Shown in pieces: positions 1-9,834 of a stretch of 64,000 nucleotides of DNA. The notes beneath the pieces are model-generated. The model did no database searches. It saw only the letters and a program-made list of their open reading frames with translations, and was not told the DNA's origin. Source of the DNA: Promethearchaeota archaeon (GTDB lineage Archaea; Asgardarchaeota; Lokiarchaeia; Sigyniarchaeales; SOKP01). The translations under genes and the position numbers were made by a program. Numbering within the stretch: position 1 is the first letter of the stretch; every line of letters begins with the position of its first letter. The stretch is taken from NCBI GenBank assembly GCA_019058245.1, contig JAHPZJ010000028.1, positions 62,001-126,000 of the forward strand. The letters are read 5' to 3'.

Positions 1-1
1 C

Positions 2-487
2 AACATAATTATTTCCCACGCCCATTTAGATCATGCAGGTGGTTTAGCAAATATATTACATATTAATCCGAATATCAAGGTTTATGTCCCAAATGATGAG
101 GAAAAAGGGTTTTCAGATGCATTTCCAAATAATCAAATCTATGGGTGTTCAGATATGACCGAAATTGAAAAAAATCTCTTTATTTCAGGACAAATCACAG
201 GAAGTTTTATCCCAGAGCAATCAGTTTTTCTAAAAACTGAGGATAATGAATTTGTTGTATTAGTTGGTTGTGCACATCCTGGTCTAGAAAAATTCATCAT
301 AAAAGCTCGGAATATTTCCAGAATTAGAGCAATAATAGGGGGATTTCATGGCTTTAAAGATTTTTCTTATTTAAAAGATATTGATTTTATAGGGGCTTGC
401 CATTGTACACAGTATTACAATTCTATAAAAGAGACATATCCGAATCAATTTAAACGTATCTGTGTTGGAGATAATTATAGTTTTTAA
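2..487 (+). CDS. MBL-fold metallohydrolase, C-terminal part (truncated at window start)
   Basis: Frame is open from base 2; NIIISHAHLDHAGG metal-binding motif, then VGCAHPG and a C-terminal H-containing GGFHGF/GACHC region, as in MBL hydrolases of the dihydropterin-synthase-like group. Confidence 0.8.
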   Translation, partial: NIIISHAHLDHAGGLANILHINPNIKVYVPNDEEKGFSDAFPNNQIYGCSDMTEIEKNLFISGQITGSFIPEQSVFLKTEDNEFVVLVGCAHPGLEKFIIKARNISRIRAIIGGFHGFKDFSYLKDIDFIGACHCTQYYNSIKETYPNQFKRICVGDNYSF

Positions 488-830
488 AGGAGATAATTTA
501 AATTAAAAATTATTCTTCTAATTTTTAAAAAGAATTTAGGAATAAAATCATCCATAAATATTTTAAATTTATAATAAAGATCAATTTTATGTGTCATTTT
601 CATATGATTAAGGAATTTATTTTAAGATAGGTGTTTATATAGATGGATGAATGAAATATAGAAGGAAAAGGTTTTTATAGTTATTAATCTTGGGGTTTTA
701 AATTATCTTCTTTCTTAGTTTTATTATAATTAGCTTATTTTTTAGAGTATTTTTAAGTAAATTAGATGTGACTAGAAAGTTTAAATATTATGAAAATGAT
801 ATATTAATAAAGAAAAGAAGGTGAATAAAA

Positions 831-1391
831 ATAGAATTATTCCCTACTTTATTAATAGGATGGTTAAATGGTTGGATTTTTCAAGCGATATTCTTTATTT
901 TATTTGGAATTTTTTTATTAACTTGTTCAAAAGACGTAATTTCACGCTTATATGATGAAGAAGGATGGACCAAATCGCAAAGGATATTAACAGCAATCGC
1001 GAAAATATGTGGTTTAGTTGTTCTTATATTATTTATTTTTACTCCTTTGAAAGTTGGTTCTATAGAGTTTATTATTGGAATTATTCTAATAGTTATTGGA
1101 ATAGTAGGATTTCTTGTTGCGCTAAATACTTTCAAAAATTCACCATTTAATAAACCAATTACTAGTGGATTATATAAAATATCCCGGAATCCCCAATTGG
1201 TAATGATGTATATTGTATCAATAGGAAATTGTTTAGCAATTGGTTCTTGGACTGCTTTAATTATTTTTGTTTTATCAATTATAGCAGGGCACTTCCGTAT
1301 TCTAGGAGAAGAAGAAAGACTTACAGAGCAATACGGTGAATCATATCTAGAATATAAGAAAAAAATTCCTCGATATTTTATATTTTTCTAA
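831..1391 (+). CDS. Isoprenylcysteine carboxyl methyltransferase (ICMT)/phospholipid methyltransferase-like membrane protein
   Basis: GLYKISRNPQLVMMY...GEEERLTEQYGESYLEYKKKIPRY is the ICMT-family C-terminal signature; the frame stays open upstream of the listed ATG (1047) to a candidate ATA start at 831 behind GGTGA. Confidence 0.7.
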   Translation: MELFPTLLIGWLNGWIFQAIFFILFGIFLLTCSKDVISRLYDEEGWTKSQRILTAIAKICGLVVLILFIFTPLKVGSIEFIIGIILIVIGIVGFLVALNTFKNSPFNKPITSGLYKISRNPQLVMMYIVSIGNCLAIGSWTALIIFVLSIIAGHFRILGEEERLTEQYGESYLEYKKKIPRYFIFF

Positions 1392-1444
1392 ATAATACAG
1401 AAAATAGGTTAAATAGATAATGAAATTATAATTGGTGAAAAAAA

Positions 1445-2056
1445 ATTATCGAAATAAACCATATTAAAATATTTTTTATCATTTCTATATTGTTATTTAT
1501 TATTGGCTTTATTTGGCCTCTTATAGTAGTAAAAAAGAACGGAAATGATCCTCATGGTACTCATGAGGGATATTCTTTATTGACACAGTGTAGTGCGGTA
1601 TCGATATTCTTATGGTTAGGGCTGATTATTTTCTTTATATTTTTCAATAATTTAATTGAAAATCTCTTGCGTCTATATTTCTTGTTAAATGATGTGTTAA
1701 TTATAACTGGGATGATTATCATTTTAATTGGATTTTTATTAGAAATATTAGGGATTATAGCACTTGGGATAAACTTTAGGATTGAACTCCCTACAGATGA
1801 GACTGAACTTGTAACTACAGGTATTTATAGAATTATGAGAAATCCTATAGTTTTTGGGATATTTTTACTTGTTATTGGTTCCTTTCTAATAATTCCAACA
1901 ATAATTGTGTTATTAATAGCAATTTTTAATATATTTACTTTTAATTCAAAAGCTATTGATGAAGAAAAATTTTTACTTAGCAGATTTGGTGATGAATATA
2001 AGAAATATAGTAATAAAGTAGGGCGATATTTACCCTTTAAATTAAAAAAAAATTAA
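1445..2056 (+). CDS. ICMT/phospholipid methyltransferase-like membrane protein
   Basis: GIYRIMRNPIVFGIFLL...DEEKFLLSRFGDEYKKYSNKVGRYLP; frame open upstream to a candidate ATT start at 1445 behind GGTGA. Confidence 0.7.
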   Translation: MIEINHIKIFFIISILLFIIGFIWPLIVVKKNGNDPHGTHEGYSLLTQCSAVSIFLWLGLIIFFIFFNNLIENLLRLYFLLNDVLIITGMIIILIGFLLEILGIIALGINFRIELPTDETELVTTGIYRIMRNPIVFGIFLLVIGSFLIIPTIIVLLIAIFNIFTFNSKAIDEEKFLLSRFGDEYKKYSNKVGRYLPFKLKKN

Positions 2057-2094
2057 GTTAAATATTATTAAAAAGTTCCTAGAGGTTTAGATTA

Positions 2095-2736
2095 ATTATT
2101 TCAATATTATGGACGATTAGATTAAGTTTAATTGGATGTTTATTTATTCTTATAGCGATTTTTGCATACTTTCTTAAAAATCGTGAGAAATACTCAGTAT
2201 TTTTAGAAAATCTTGCTCTAAATATCATTTCGGTTATTATTTTTAACATGTTTTGCTATATTCCCATGCTTCTTCCTTCTGATGAAAAAATTATACAAAA
2301 ACCTCAATTGCTTAATCACTTTTTAATTATTATATGGTTTGATGTATTAGCTTTGATTATAATGATATTAGGTGTGATTTTTTTATTATGGCCTGTTTTA
2401 AAGCGCAGAACGATTGGAGCTCAAGATACTGCGGGTAAATTATTGACAGACGGTATTTATTCATTTTGTAGACATCCAATTTATTTAGGAATAGTACTCA
2501 TATCTTTAGGATTTAGTTTAGGAGGGATTAATGTTGATGGATTATTAGTATTTCCATTGGTTCTATTGTTAAATTATGTTCAAGCAAAAATAGAAGAAAT
2601 TTATGATGTTGGAAGACGGTTTAAAGAGGAATATTCAAGATATAAGAGAAACACGAGATTATTTGGTCCAATATGGTTTTGGAGTTTTTTATTTATAAGT
2701 TTAATTTTTCCATTAGTAATTACTTCAATAATATAG
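2095..2736 (+). CDS. ICMT/phospholipid methyltransferase-like membrane protein
   Basis: GIYSFCRHPIYLGIVLI...RRFKEEYSRYKRNTRLFGP; frame open upstream to a candidate ATT start at 2095 behind AGAGGT. Confidence 0.68.
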   Translation: MISILWTIRLSLIGCLFILIAIFAYFLKNREKYSVFLENLALNIISVIIFNMFCYIPMLLPSDEKIIQKPQLLNHFLIIIWFDVLALIIMILGVIFLLWPVLKRRTIGAQDTAGKLLTDGIYSFCRHPIYLGIVLISLGFSLGGINVDGLLVFPLVLLLNYVQAKIEEIYDVGRRFKEEYSRYKRNTRLFGPIWFWSFLFISLIFPLVITSII

Positions 2737-2769
2737 GGTAAGGTTCATTCTGATTGTCCTAGATAACTT

Positions 2770-2988
2770 TTAGTAACGCTTTTTCATCCAAATAATAAAT
2801 TGAACTCTTGTAAATAATAAGATTCCTCCGAGGAGAAGTGCAATACCTATAGCCATTATTAATGGAGAATAATTTTCTGGAGAATTTATATAACTTATCA
2901 TCCAAAAAATAATAATTATAATTGCAATTAATATCATTAATAGAGAGACATTTCGAATTTTTTGATCTAATTTATCTGATTCATTCAT
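2770..2988 (-). CDS. Small two-TM membrane protein
   Basis: 72-aa ORF with two hydrophobic segments and no overlap with other CDS. Confidence 0.5.
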   Translation of the reverse strand: MNESDKLDQKIRNVSLLMILIAIIIIIFWMISYINSPENYSPLIMAIGIALLLGGILLFTRVQFIIWMKKRY

Positions 2989-3083
2989 ATTTACAGAATT
3001 AAGATTGTAATATAATCATTAAAAATTCATATTAGATTTGTTATATTTATTAAAAAGAGAATAAAAATATTTAAATCCATTTT

Positions 3084-5174
3084 ATGGTCCAACCATTTGG
3101 AAAAAAAATGACTTTGCATAAAGAAGGAAGAGTATATACACCTGAAAATTTAACAAATTACATAGCAAAAATTTCAATTGAAAAATTTCTAATAGATAGA
3201 ATAAATATAAAATTTTCAACTAAAATAAGGAGTATTTCAACCCTATTAGAAAAATATAATGAATCTGAAAATGCTGAACGAGATGTAATAGAGAATTCTA
3301 TTAATGTATATGATAAAGACCAATTAAAATATATTTTTGAAGTATTAAGGGATCTTAGTATATTAGATCCTGCTGTGGGGAGTGGACACCTTTTAACTGC
3401 TGCTTTAGATGTTTTAGAGAAATTATATTTCAATTTGCGAAGCCTAGGAATAATAAATTGGTCAAATTATAAAATAAGAAAAGAGATTATATCTAATAAT
3501 TTATTTGGAGTTGATATCAATAAAGAAGCAGTTGAAGTTACAAGAAATAGGTTGCTAATAGCTTTAAGTGAATCGATTTCAAACGAAAAAGATAATAATC
3601 TTTTCCCAAATATTGATTTAAATTTAAGAGTAGGAAATGCGCTAGTTGGATATACACATCAATCCGAAATTATTTCTCATAATTATAATAATCTAAATGA
3701 TAGTTTTTATGATGAAATTAAACAACTCTTTCAAACCCATAAAGACCTAAAATTCTCTAATTTAACAGTAGAAGAGAAAAAAATAAAATTATTAGAATTG
3801 AATCCTTTTCACTGGTTTTATGAATTTCCAAAAATTATGGAAAAAGGAGGTTTTGATATAATAATTGAAAATCCTCCTTATATTTCTAATAGACACCTTT
3901 CTCCTCTCGAAAAGGCAGTGTTTAAAAAAAGATATAAAACACCTAAAGGTTTAATGAATACTTTTGGAATCTTTATTGAGAGATCTATTAATTTATCTAA
4001 CTCAATGTCAATAAGTAGTTACATACTTCATAAAAATATTATTCGTTCTAATAATTATCATTTGTTGAGGAAATACCTTCTTGAATATACTACTATTGAA
4101 GAAATAATTGATATAGGAGACAGTGCTTTTCCATCCATAACTGCAGAAATAGTTATTTTTCTCATAAAAAAGGAATCCGCATCAAAAGATCATAAAATTA
4201 AAATAATAACTAATTTCAATAACCAAAATTTACTTTCAACTAGAGATATTTTAGTCAAGAAATTACCCCAAAAACTCTATTTAGAGCAAGAGAATTATAA
4301 TTTTAATTTAGAACTCCAATATGATGAACTTGAGATTATTAATTATATTAAAGAGAATAAAGAATATGTTTTAAATGATTTTTTTGAAGCCAGAACGTGT
4401 ATTGCCACTGGAAATGACACTAAATTCTTAAAAGATCATAAAGTTAACAGCAAGTTCAAAAAAACGCTCAGGGGTAAAAATATTGGTCGTTTTTATATAG
4501 AATTTGACGGATTATATGTTAATTATGACCCTAAAGCACTCCATAGGGCTCGGGAAGAATTGATATTTCAAAAACCTGAAAAATTAATAATGCAAACAAT
4601 TAGTTCAAATCTCACTGTAGCATATGACAATAATAAATATTATCCATTAAGTACTTGTATTGTGATAATCCCTAAAGATAATTTGGATGAAGTATTTAGT
4701 ATTAAATATCTTCTCTTATTGCTGAATTCGAAAGTTATGAACTTTTATTATGATTTTATATTTAATTTGGGCGCACGTTTAACTACTGAGATTTCTGTTA
4801 ATAATATTAATCGATTACCGCTTAAAGTACCTAAAAATTATGAGATTTTTGATAAGTTAACTGATATAATGACAGTGATGAATAAAAATATAGTTTTAAG
4901 AAATGAAAATAAATGTAAAATAGATTTTTTAGATGATTTAATAAATCATTTAATTTATGAGATTATTTTTTTAAATAAATTTCAAATAGATGGGTTAAAT
5001 ATCGAATTAATCAACAGAGTATCCTTATATCTTAAGAATCTAAAGCAGTTATCATTTGAAAGATTAGAGCTTTTTATTAAAAACTTACAAAGTGATGAGG
5101 ATATAAATAATGAAGTAGAAAATATTAACAAACATCCTTGGATTATTAAAATAGAAAAATACTTTGAAAAATAA
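3084..5174 (+). CDS. Eco57I-like class N6-adenine DNA methyltransferase
   Basis: GRVYTPENLTNYI N-terminus, SAM motif LDPAVGSGHLLTAALD, catalytic ENPPYIS, C-terminal target-recognition-like region. Confidence 0.85.
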   Translation: MVQPFGKKMTLHKEGRVYTPENLTNYIAKISIEKFLIDRINIKFSTKIRSISTLLEKYNESENAERDVIENSINVYDKDQLKYIFEVLRDLSILDPAVGSGHLLTAALDVLEKLYFNLRSLGIINWSNYKIRKEIISNNLFGVDINKEAVEVTRNRLLIALSESISNEKDNNLFPNIDLNLRVGNALVGYTHQSEIISHNYNNLNDSFYDEIKQLFQTHKDLKFSNLTVEEKKIKLLELNPFHWFYEFPKIMEKGGFDIIIENPPYISNRHLSPLEKAVFKKRYKTPKGLMNTFGIFIERSINLSNSMSISSYILHKNIIRSNNYHLLRKYLLEYTTIEEIIDIGDSAFPSITAEIVIFLIKKESASKDHKIKIITNFNNQNLLSTRDILVKKLPQKLYLEQENYNFNLELQYDELEIINYIKENKEYVLNDFFEARTCIATGNDTKFLKDHKVNSKFKKTLRGKNIGRFYIEFDGLYVNYDPKALHRAREELIFQKPEKLIMQTISSNLTVAYDNNKYYPLSTCIVIIPKDNLDEVFSIKYLLLLLNSKVMNFYYDFIFNLGARLTTEISVNNINRLPLKVPKNYEIFDKLTDIMTVMNKNIVLRNENKCKIDFLDDLINHLIYEIIFLNKFQIDGLNIELINRVSLYLKNLKQLSFERLELFIKNLQSDEDINNEVENINKHPWIIKIEKYFEK

Positions 5175-5209
5175 AAAAATAATGAAAGAATTAGTAGATT
5201 ATTACTTGA

Positions 5210-5515
5210 TTACAAACTTTTACCTAATACCTTAACCGCATCTCTCATTCCCATTACCATCTCAGTTTTCATTGAAAAACCTTCTATTTTCCAGAATGGC
5301 GTGAATAATTTTGAAACCTCGATTGCTGCTTCATCAGCTTTTCCTTTTTCTACAAAGATAATATTATAACCCTTTATTCCACGATTTTTATCAGGAGCAG
5401 CGAAAGTTTGCCATTTCTTTATATAAGGCGGAAATTTGCCTTGAACTTCTTGAAATGCTTTGAACCATTCATCAGTTTTATTATATGGGATCCATTGAGT
5501 AGTTATAAAAATCAT
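5210..5515 (-). CDS. Conserved hypothetical protein (~100 aa)
   Basis: Intact ORF with good archaeal-type composition between two genes. Confidence 0.6.
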   Translation of the reverse strand: MIFITTQWIPYNKTDEWFKAFQEVQGKFPPYIKKWQTFAAPDKNRGIKGYNIIFVEKGKADEAAIEVSKLFTPFWKIEGFSMKTEMVMGMRDAVKVLGKSL

Positions 5516-5661
5516 ATAGGTATCACCTCTCTAATTATTTATAATTAAGATTTAATTTTAAAATATTTTACATTTTTGTTAGTAAATATATAAATTTTTG
5601 CTTTTTTATAACTCAAGTTAGAAAATCATAATAGAAATTGTTCATTTTTTTATAATATTGT

Positions 5662-6153
5662 ATGTCAAGAATTAATTCTTCTGAATTTAAAGTTAAACTC
5701 AAAATTCAAATAAATAATTTACTAACTATTTATGAGCAAAAAACTGAATGTGGGATATTCTTTAAACTTAGTCCAGATAAATCACCTTTAGAGGTTGTTG
5801 GAGTATTAAATTTTTTACAAGATAAGATTAAGAAATGGGGAAACACAAATATCTTTAGTTATCATGGATCACTATTTGGTGGAGACTATGCTCTATTAGT
5901 CGGATCAAGGAATTTGGAGGAAGCCATAAGTATAATAATTTATATGTACCTTTCTAGTATTATAGACGCGAATTATGAAGATGATATTTTTTTACAGAAA
6001 ATAGAAACATCGATGGATCTTGAGCTACTTTTAAGAAATCACATTTCAGAACATATAGATAAAGGATATCCAGCTAACCGAGATTTAGAATCAGAATTAT
6101 CAACGCATCTAAACAAATTGATTAGAAAAAATCCCGAACAAACAATAAAATAG
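5662..6153 (+). CDS. Hypothetical protein
   Basis: 163-aa intact ORF, no recognised domain. Confidence 0.6.
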   Translation: MSRINSSEFKVKLKIQINNLLTIYEQKTECGIFFKLSPDKSPLEVVGVLNFLQDKIKKWGNTNIFSYHGSLFGGDYALLVGSRNLEEAISIIIYMYLSSIIDANYEDDIFLQKIETSMDLELLLRNHISEHIDKGYPANRDLESELSTHLNKLIRKNPEQTIK

Positions 6154-6162
6154 AGATATAAC

Positions 6163-7506
6163 TTATTCTTTATTATTGGGGTTTCGCCGTTTAACATTTC
6201 TAGAAAGAAATAAAAGAGATAATAAAACAACAAGTCCAAAAAATACTTCAAAAACAAAAATTCCATATAAAAACACTTCTACAACATATCCAGCAATGAT
6301 TGGAGTTAATCCAAAACCGATCCCTATTAAGATTTCGTTAATAGTAGCGTATTTAGAAGTATTTTCCGCTGTACCATATTCAAGCATGATTTTCATCCCA
6401 CATCCATGGATTAATCCCAAAAACAACCCTACAAAAATTATAACAATTGAAGTAAATAAGAGATGATCTACAAGGATAATTGTTAAAGCCACCACTACTA
6501 TAAGAGGAACACTTAGCAGAGTTGTTATTTTTCTAGTATAAGGTTTCATATAATTTATCCAAGTTAATCCTAAGAGTTGGAAAAATTGTAGTCCGCCTTG
6601 TACAAGATAAGTTAGATAGGACGGGTTTTCAAAAGCCTTTAAAATCACAGGGTATCCAAATATAAAAATTGTTTTTGATATTGATAAAAAGACAATGCTT
6701 ATCCATGAAAACAATACTGGAAATATTAACATAGGTGTGTGGGAATTAATAGTTAAATCTTCTTTTAAATCCAAATGAGAAAGTGGATCTTCAGATTGAT
6801 AAATTACAATTTTTTCAGAAGTCTCAATTTCTGTATCCTTTCCTAAAAAGAAACTGACGGGAATTAATAAGAATGATATTAACCAAGAGGTAATCATTGC
6901 AAAATAATCATTCCAAGTAAAAGCCCATATAAAACCGATAACAAGCCCTCCAATAAAGCCAGCATTCCAAGAATAATTGAATAATGCAAAATTTTTCTTT
7001 GATTTCTCCTTACTGTCAATTTTTTGCCATTTACTTAATAAATAGGTGCAATTTGGCCAAAATAATCCCATTATTAATCCTAATAAAATTCGACATATTA
7101 TTAAGAACCAGAGTTCAGGATAAATTATTTGTGCACCTGTTAATCCAACTGTTAAAATACAGTTAAGAATAAGTGCATTACGAATCCCTAAAAATCTTTT
7201 GGTAATAAATTGCCCAAAAACTGGACCAATGATATAAACTAGAGAACCCACAGCACTTATAAATCCTAAAGCACTTGCACTTATATCAACAACAAAATAA
7301 AGATAATTTGCTAAAGCTCTTTCAAATATAGATACATAAAATAATCTTATAAAAGCAAGTGTAAATATTGGCCATGTCTGATTAGTTAATTTTGAGTTAG
7401 TGCCAAAAGTATTATTGTCTTGAATTCTATCTAACATCTCTATAATTTTATATTCACTGCAAAAAGATAATGTGTAAAATAATAAATTCCTCATATATTT
7501 TTTCAA
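6163..7506 (-). CDS. MFS transporter
   Basis: 447 aa, ~12 hydrophobic segments, MFS-like glycine-rich helices (GLIMGLFWPNCTYLLSKW). Confidence 0.8.
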   Translation of the reverse strand: MKKYMRNLLFYTLSFCSEYKIIEMLDRIQDNNTFGTNSKLTNQTWPIFTLAFIRLFYVSIFERALANYLYFVVDISASALGFISAVGSLVYIIGPVFGQFITKRFLGIRNALILNCILTVGLTGAQIIYPELWFLIICRILLGLIMGLFWPNCTYLLSKWQKIDSKEKSKKNFALFNYSWNAGFIGGLVIGFIWAFTWNDYFAMITSWLISFLLIPVSFFLGKDTEIETSEKIVIYQSEDPLSHLDLKEDLTINSHTPMLIFPVLFSWISIVFLSISKTIFIFGYPVILKAFENPSYLTYLVQGGLQFFQLLGLTWINYMKPYTRKITTLLSVPLIVVVALTIILVDHLLFTSIVIIFVGLFLGLIHGCGMKIMLEYGTAENTSKYATINEILIGIGFGLTPIIAGYVVEVFLYGIFVFEVFFGLVVLLSLLFLSRNVKRRNPNNKE

Positions 7507-7659
7507 ATGATTGAAAAGTGTTATTTGATAATATCTCGAGATTTTAATTTAATCTGTGTTTAAAATCTATTTGATCTAAAAATTTTGAAATTCATAAGCA
7601 TAAACTTATTAAAAAGAAATACTTACATTTCATAATCCCAATTTTAATAGGTTTTTTAA

Positions 7660-7914
7660 ATGGGAAAAGGAACAGTAAAATGGTTTAACAAGAAAAAGGG
7701 CTATGGTTTCATTACCCCCGATGATGGTTCTCCTGATATTTTTGTTCACTATTCTGCTATAGCAGGTGAAGATAGCGAATTCAAGATTGTGTATGAAGGA
7801 GACATTGTAGAATATGAGGTTACAGAAGGTCAAAAAGGACCACAAGCAAGTAATGTGACTATAATTGAAAAAGGCCCCCGAATGAGTTCCCAAGGTCGAA
7901 GATCTTTTTATTAA
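7660..7914 (+). CDS. csp: Cold-shock domain protein (CspA family)
   Basis: [34 protein letters not shown] has the RNP1/RNP2 motifs of CspA. Confidence 0.95.
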   Translation: MGKGTVKWFNKKKGYGFITPDDGSPDIFVHYSAIAGEDSEFKIVYEGDIVEYEVTEGQKGPQASNVTIIEKGPRMSSQGRRSFY

Positions 7915-8105
7915 TAAAGTTAATTATTAATTAGATTAAAGAGCAAAGGATTCAAATATTAGGAATTTTGGAAGATATGAAATATATGAAAGTGAGTTGA
8001 AACGCCTTTTTATTATTATTTTAAATCTTACATATTCCCTTTTTTTTAATTTTTTGATTACATTCTTTTTATTATAATCAACATTCACTATCTATTATTT
8101 TTCTG

Positions 8106-9626
8106 TTAGATATTAAATACTTCATTATCCTTTAACAGAATTGCATTTTCAAAATTTTCACTAAACCATTTAGGATTATCAGTATGTACAGGAATTATAA
8201 TATCAGGATCTATTGTTTCAACTGCCTTAATTAAGTCTGATTTTGAAACATGACCAGAAGCGTGATATCCTTTCATAAATTGTGGCTTAATTCGATTTTC
8301 CTCTTCAATCATATCAAATCCAATAATCTTAAATTCAAAAAATTTTAGCCAATAGTATAATCGTGCAAAATCGAATTCACTTTCTTCCTCAAAAGCTTCA
8401 CTTGAGGAATATATATATGTTCCTCCTTTAATTTTAATATCCAATAAATTTTTTATATCAAAAAGTGAAAAACATAAGATGTAACTATTAGGGTTATTAG
8501 AGATGGTTATTGGTTCCAAATAGTTAAAATCAATCTCCTTCGCAAGGATGGTATCTTCCCAGTATCTGGTTGAACTTCTCAAATCCTTATATATGAGCAT
8601 ATCTTCTATTCTATCAATTCCATCAGCTTTTTTGAGAGCATTTAATAGATAGGCATCTTTAGATGTAATAACAAGATTTTTACCCACTTTCTTCGCAATT
8701 TTTTTAAAAATTTCCAATCTTTCGAAATTTCTTGCAGAAAAATCTGCTATAACTAGGCCTTTTGAATTTTCAACTTCTTTCAAACAATTTTCATATACAG
8801 TGTCCTCAGATTCCTCAATATCTTTTCTAGCAGCACGAGTACCTTCAATTATTAAAACAGATGCGTTTTTTGCTTCATTGATGAAATTTTCACTTTTTCT
8901 AGCATTTTTACCGTGCAAACGAAAGTCACCTGTATATGCTATTGAATTATCTCCAGAAAGAATATAAGCTGTCGCTCCAAAAATTGAATGATCTACCTCA
9001 AATGAGTTAATTTCGAATTTTGAGGAGAAATCGTCTAGGTGACTTAAATTTCCATAATTGAGGTTTTTTTTACTTTTAGCATTCAGTTCCATAAATTCAA
9101 GCAATGAATCTTGAAATTCTTCTGTACACATTAAATCTCGGCCATAATAGGTATTCGTCTTTGATTCTAAAGTTCTCCCATCTCCTTTAGGTGTTCTTTT
9201 TGAATAGTAAATAGCATCAGGACCAAGTTTAACACTAGCAGAATCAAAAAATCCTTTAAGTAAGGCTAAAGTGATTGGAGATGCTCCAATAGGAATATCT
9301 GGATTGAGCAATCCAATATTACCAAAATGATCCATATGAGCATGACTTAGTAATATGGCATTTATATTTAGATTAGGAAATGATGAGATATCACAATCTG
9401 AAGTAATAATATCTTTTCGGTAAATTTTGTATTTAGGAATTAAATTTAGATAAAAGAGATCGTAAATACCTCGAGTACTTCTCGGTGATATATATTCTTG
9501 GAAAAAATATCCATATTTTTTGAAATTCATTCCAAAATCAAGAAGAATTCCCTCATCTTTTTCTTCTACATAGATCTTATTTCCTCCAATAGTATCATTT
9601 CCATCGAAAATTTTTATAGTTGTCAT
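8106..9626 (-). CDS. MBL-fold metallohydrolase, RNase J-like/beta-CASP-type nuclease
   Basis: AILLSHAHMDHFGN, later IAYTGDFRLHG and C-terminal GYHASGHVSKSDL...PVHTDNP. Confidence 0.75.
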   Translation of the reverse strand: MTTIKIFDGNDTIGGNKIYVEEKDEGILLDFGMNFKKYGYFFQEYISPRSTRGIYDLFYLNLIPKYKIYRKDIITSDCDISSFPNLNINAILLSHAHMDHFGNIGLLNPDIPIGASPITLALLKGFFDSASVKLGPDAIYYSKRTPKGDGRTLESKTNTYYGRDLMCTEEFQDSLLEFMELNAKSKKNLNYGNLSHLDDFSSKFEINSFEVDHSIFGATAYILSGDNSIAYTGDFRLHGKNARKSENFINEAKNASVLIIEGTRAARKDIEESEDTVYENCLKEVENSKGLVIADFSARNFERLEIFKKIAKKVGKNLVITSKDAYLLNALKKADGIDRIEDMLIYKDLRSSTRYWEDTILAKEIDFNYLEPITISNNPNSYILCFSLFDIKNLLDIKIKGGTYIYSSSEAFEEESEFDFARLYYWLKFFEFKIIGFDMIEEENRIKPQFMKGYHASGHVSKSDLIKAVETIDPDIIIPVHTDNPKWFSENFENAILLKDNEVFNI

Positions 9627-9834
9627 TTTTTTGATTAGATTTAATTACTTTAGAAAAAAATTTTTTTTACAAAATAAATTACTATAAATCCTTTATTGAT
9701 TAGTTTATTTAATATCTACTAAAATTATTATTAATGTTTGATATTTTATTGGATTAGTTTATTAATAATATATATAAGTCTACTTTAAATTAAAGAAAGA
9801 ATAATTTAAAAAAGAATTACTATTAGTAGAAAAT

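Noticed and set aside
881-1150. ORFs 881-1135 (-) and 965-1150 (+)
   Set aside because: Both overlap the better-supported ICMT-like reading frame.
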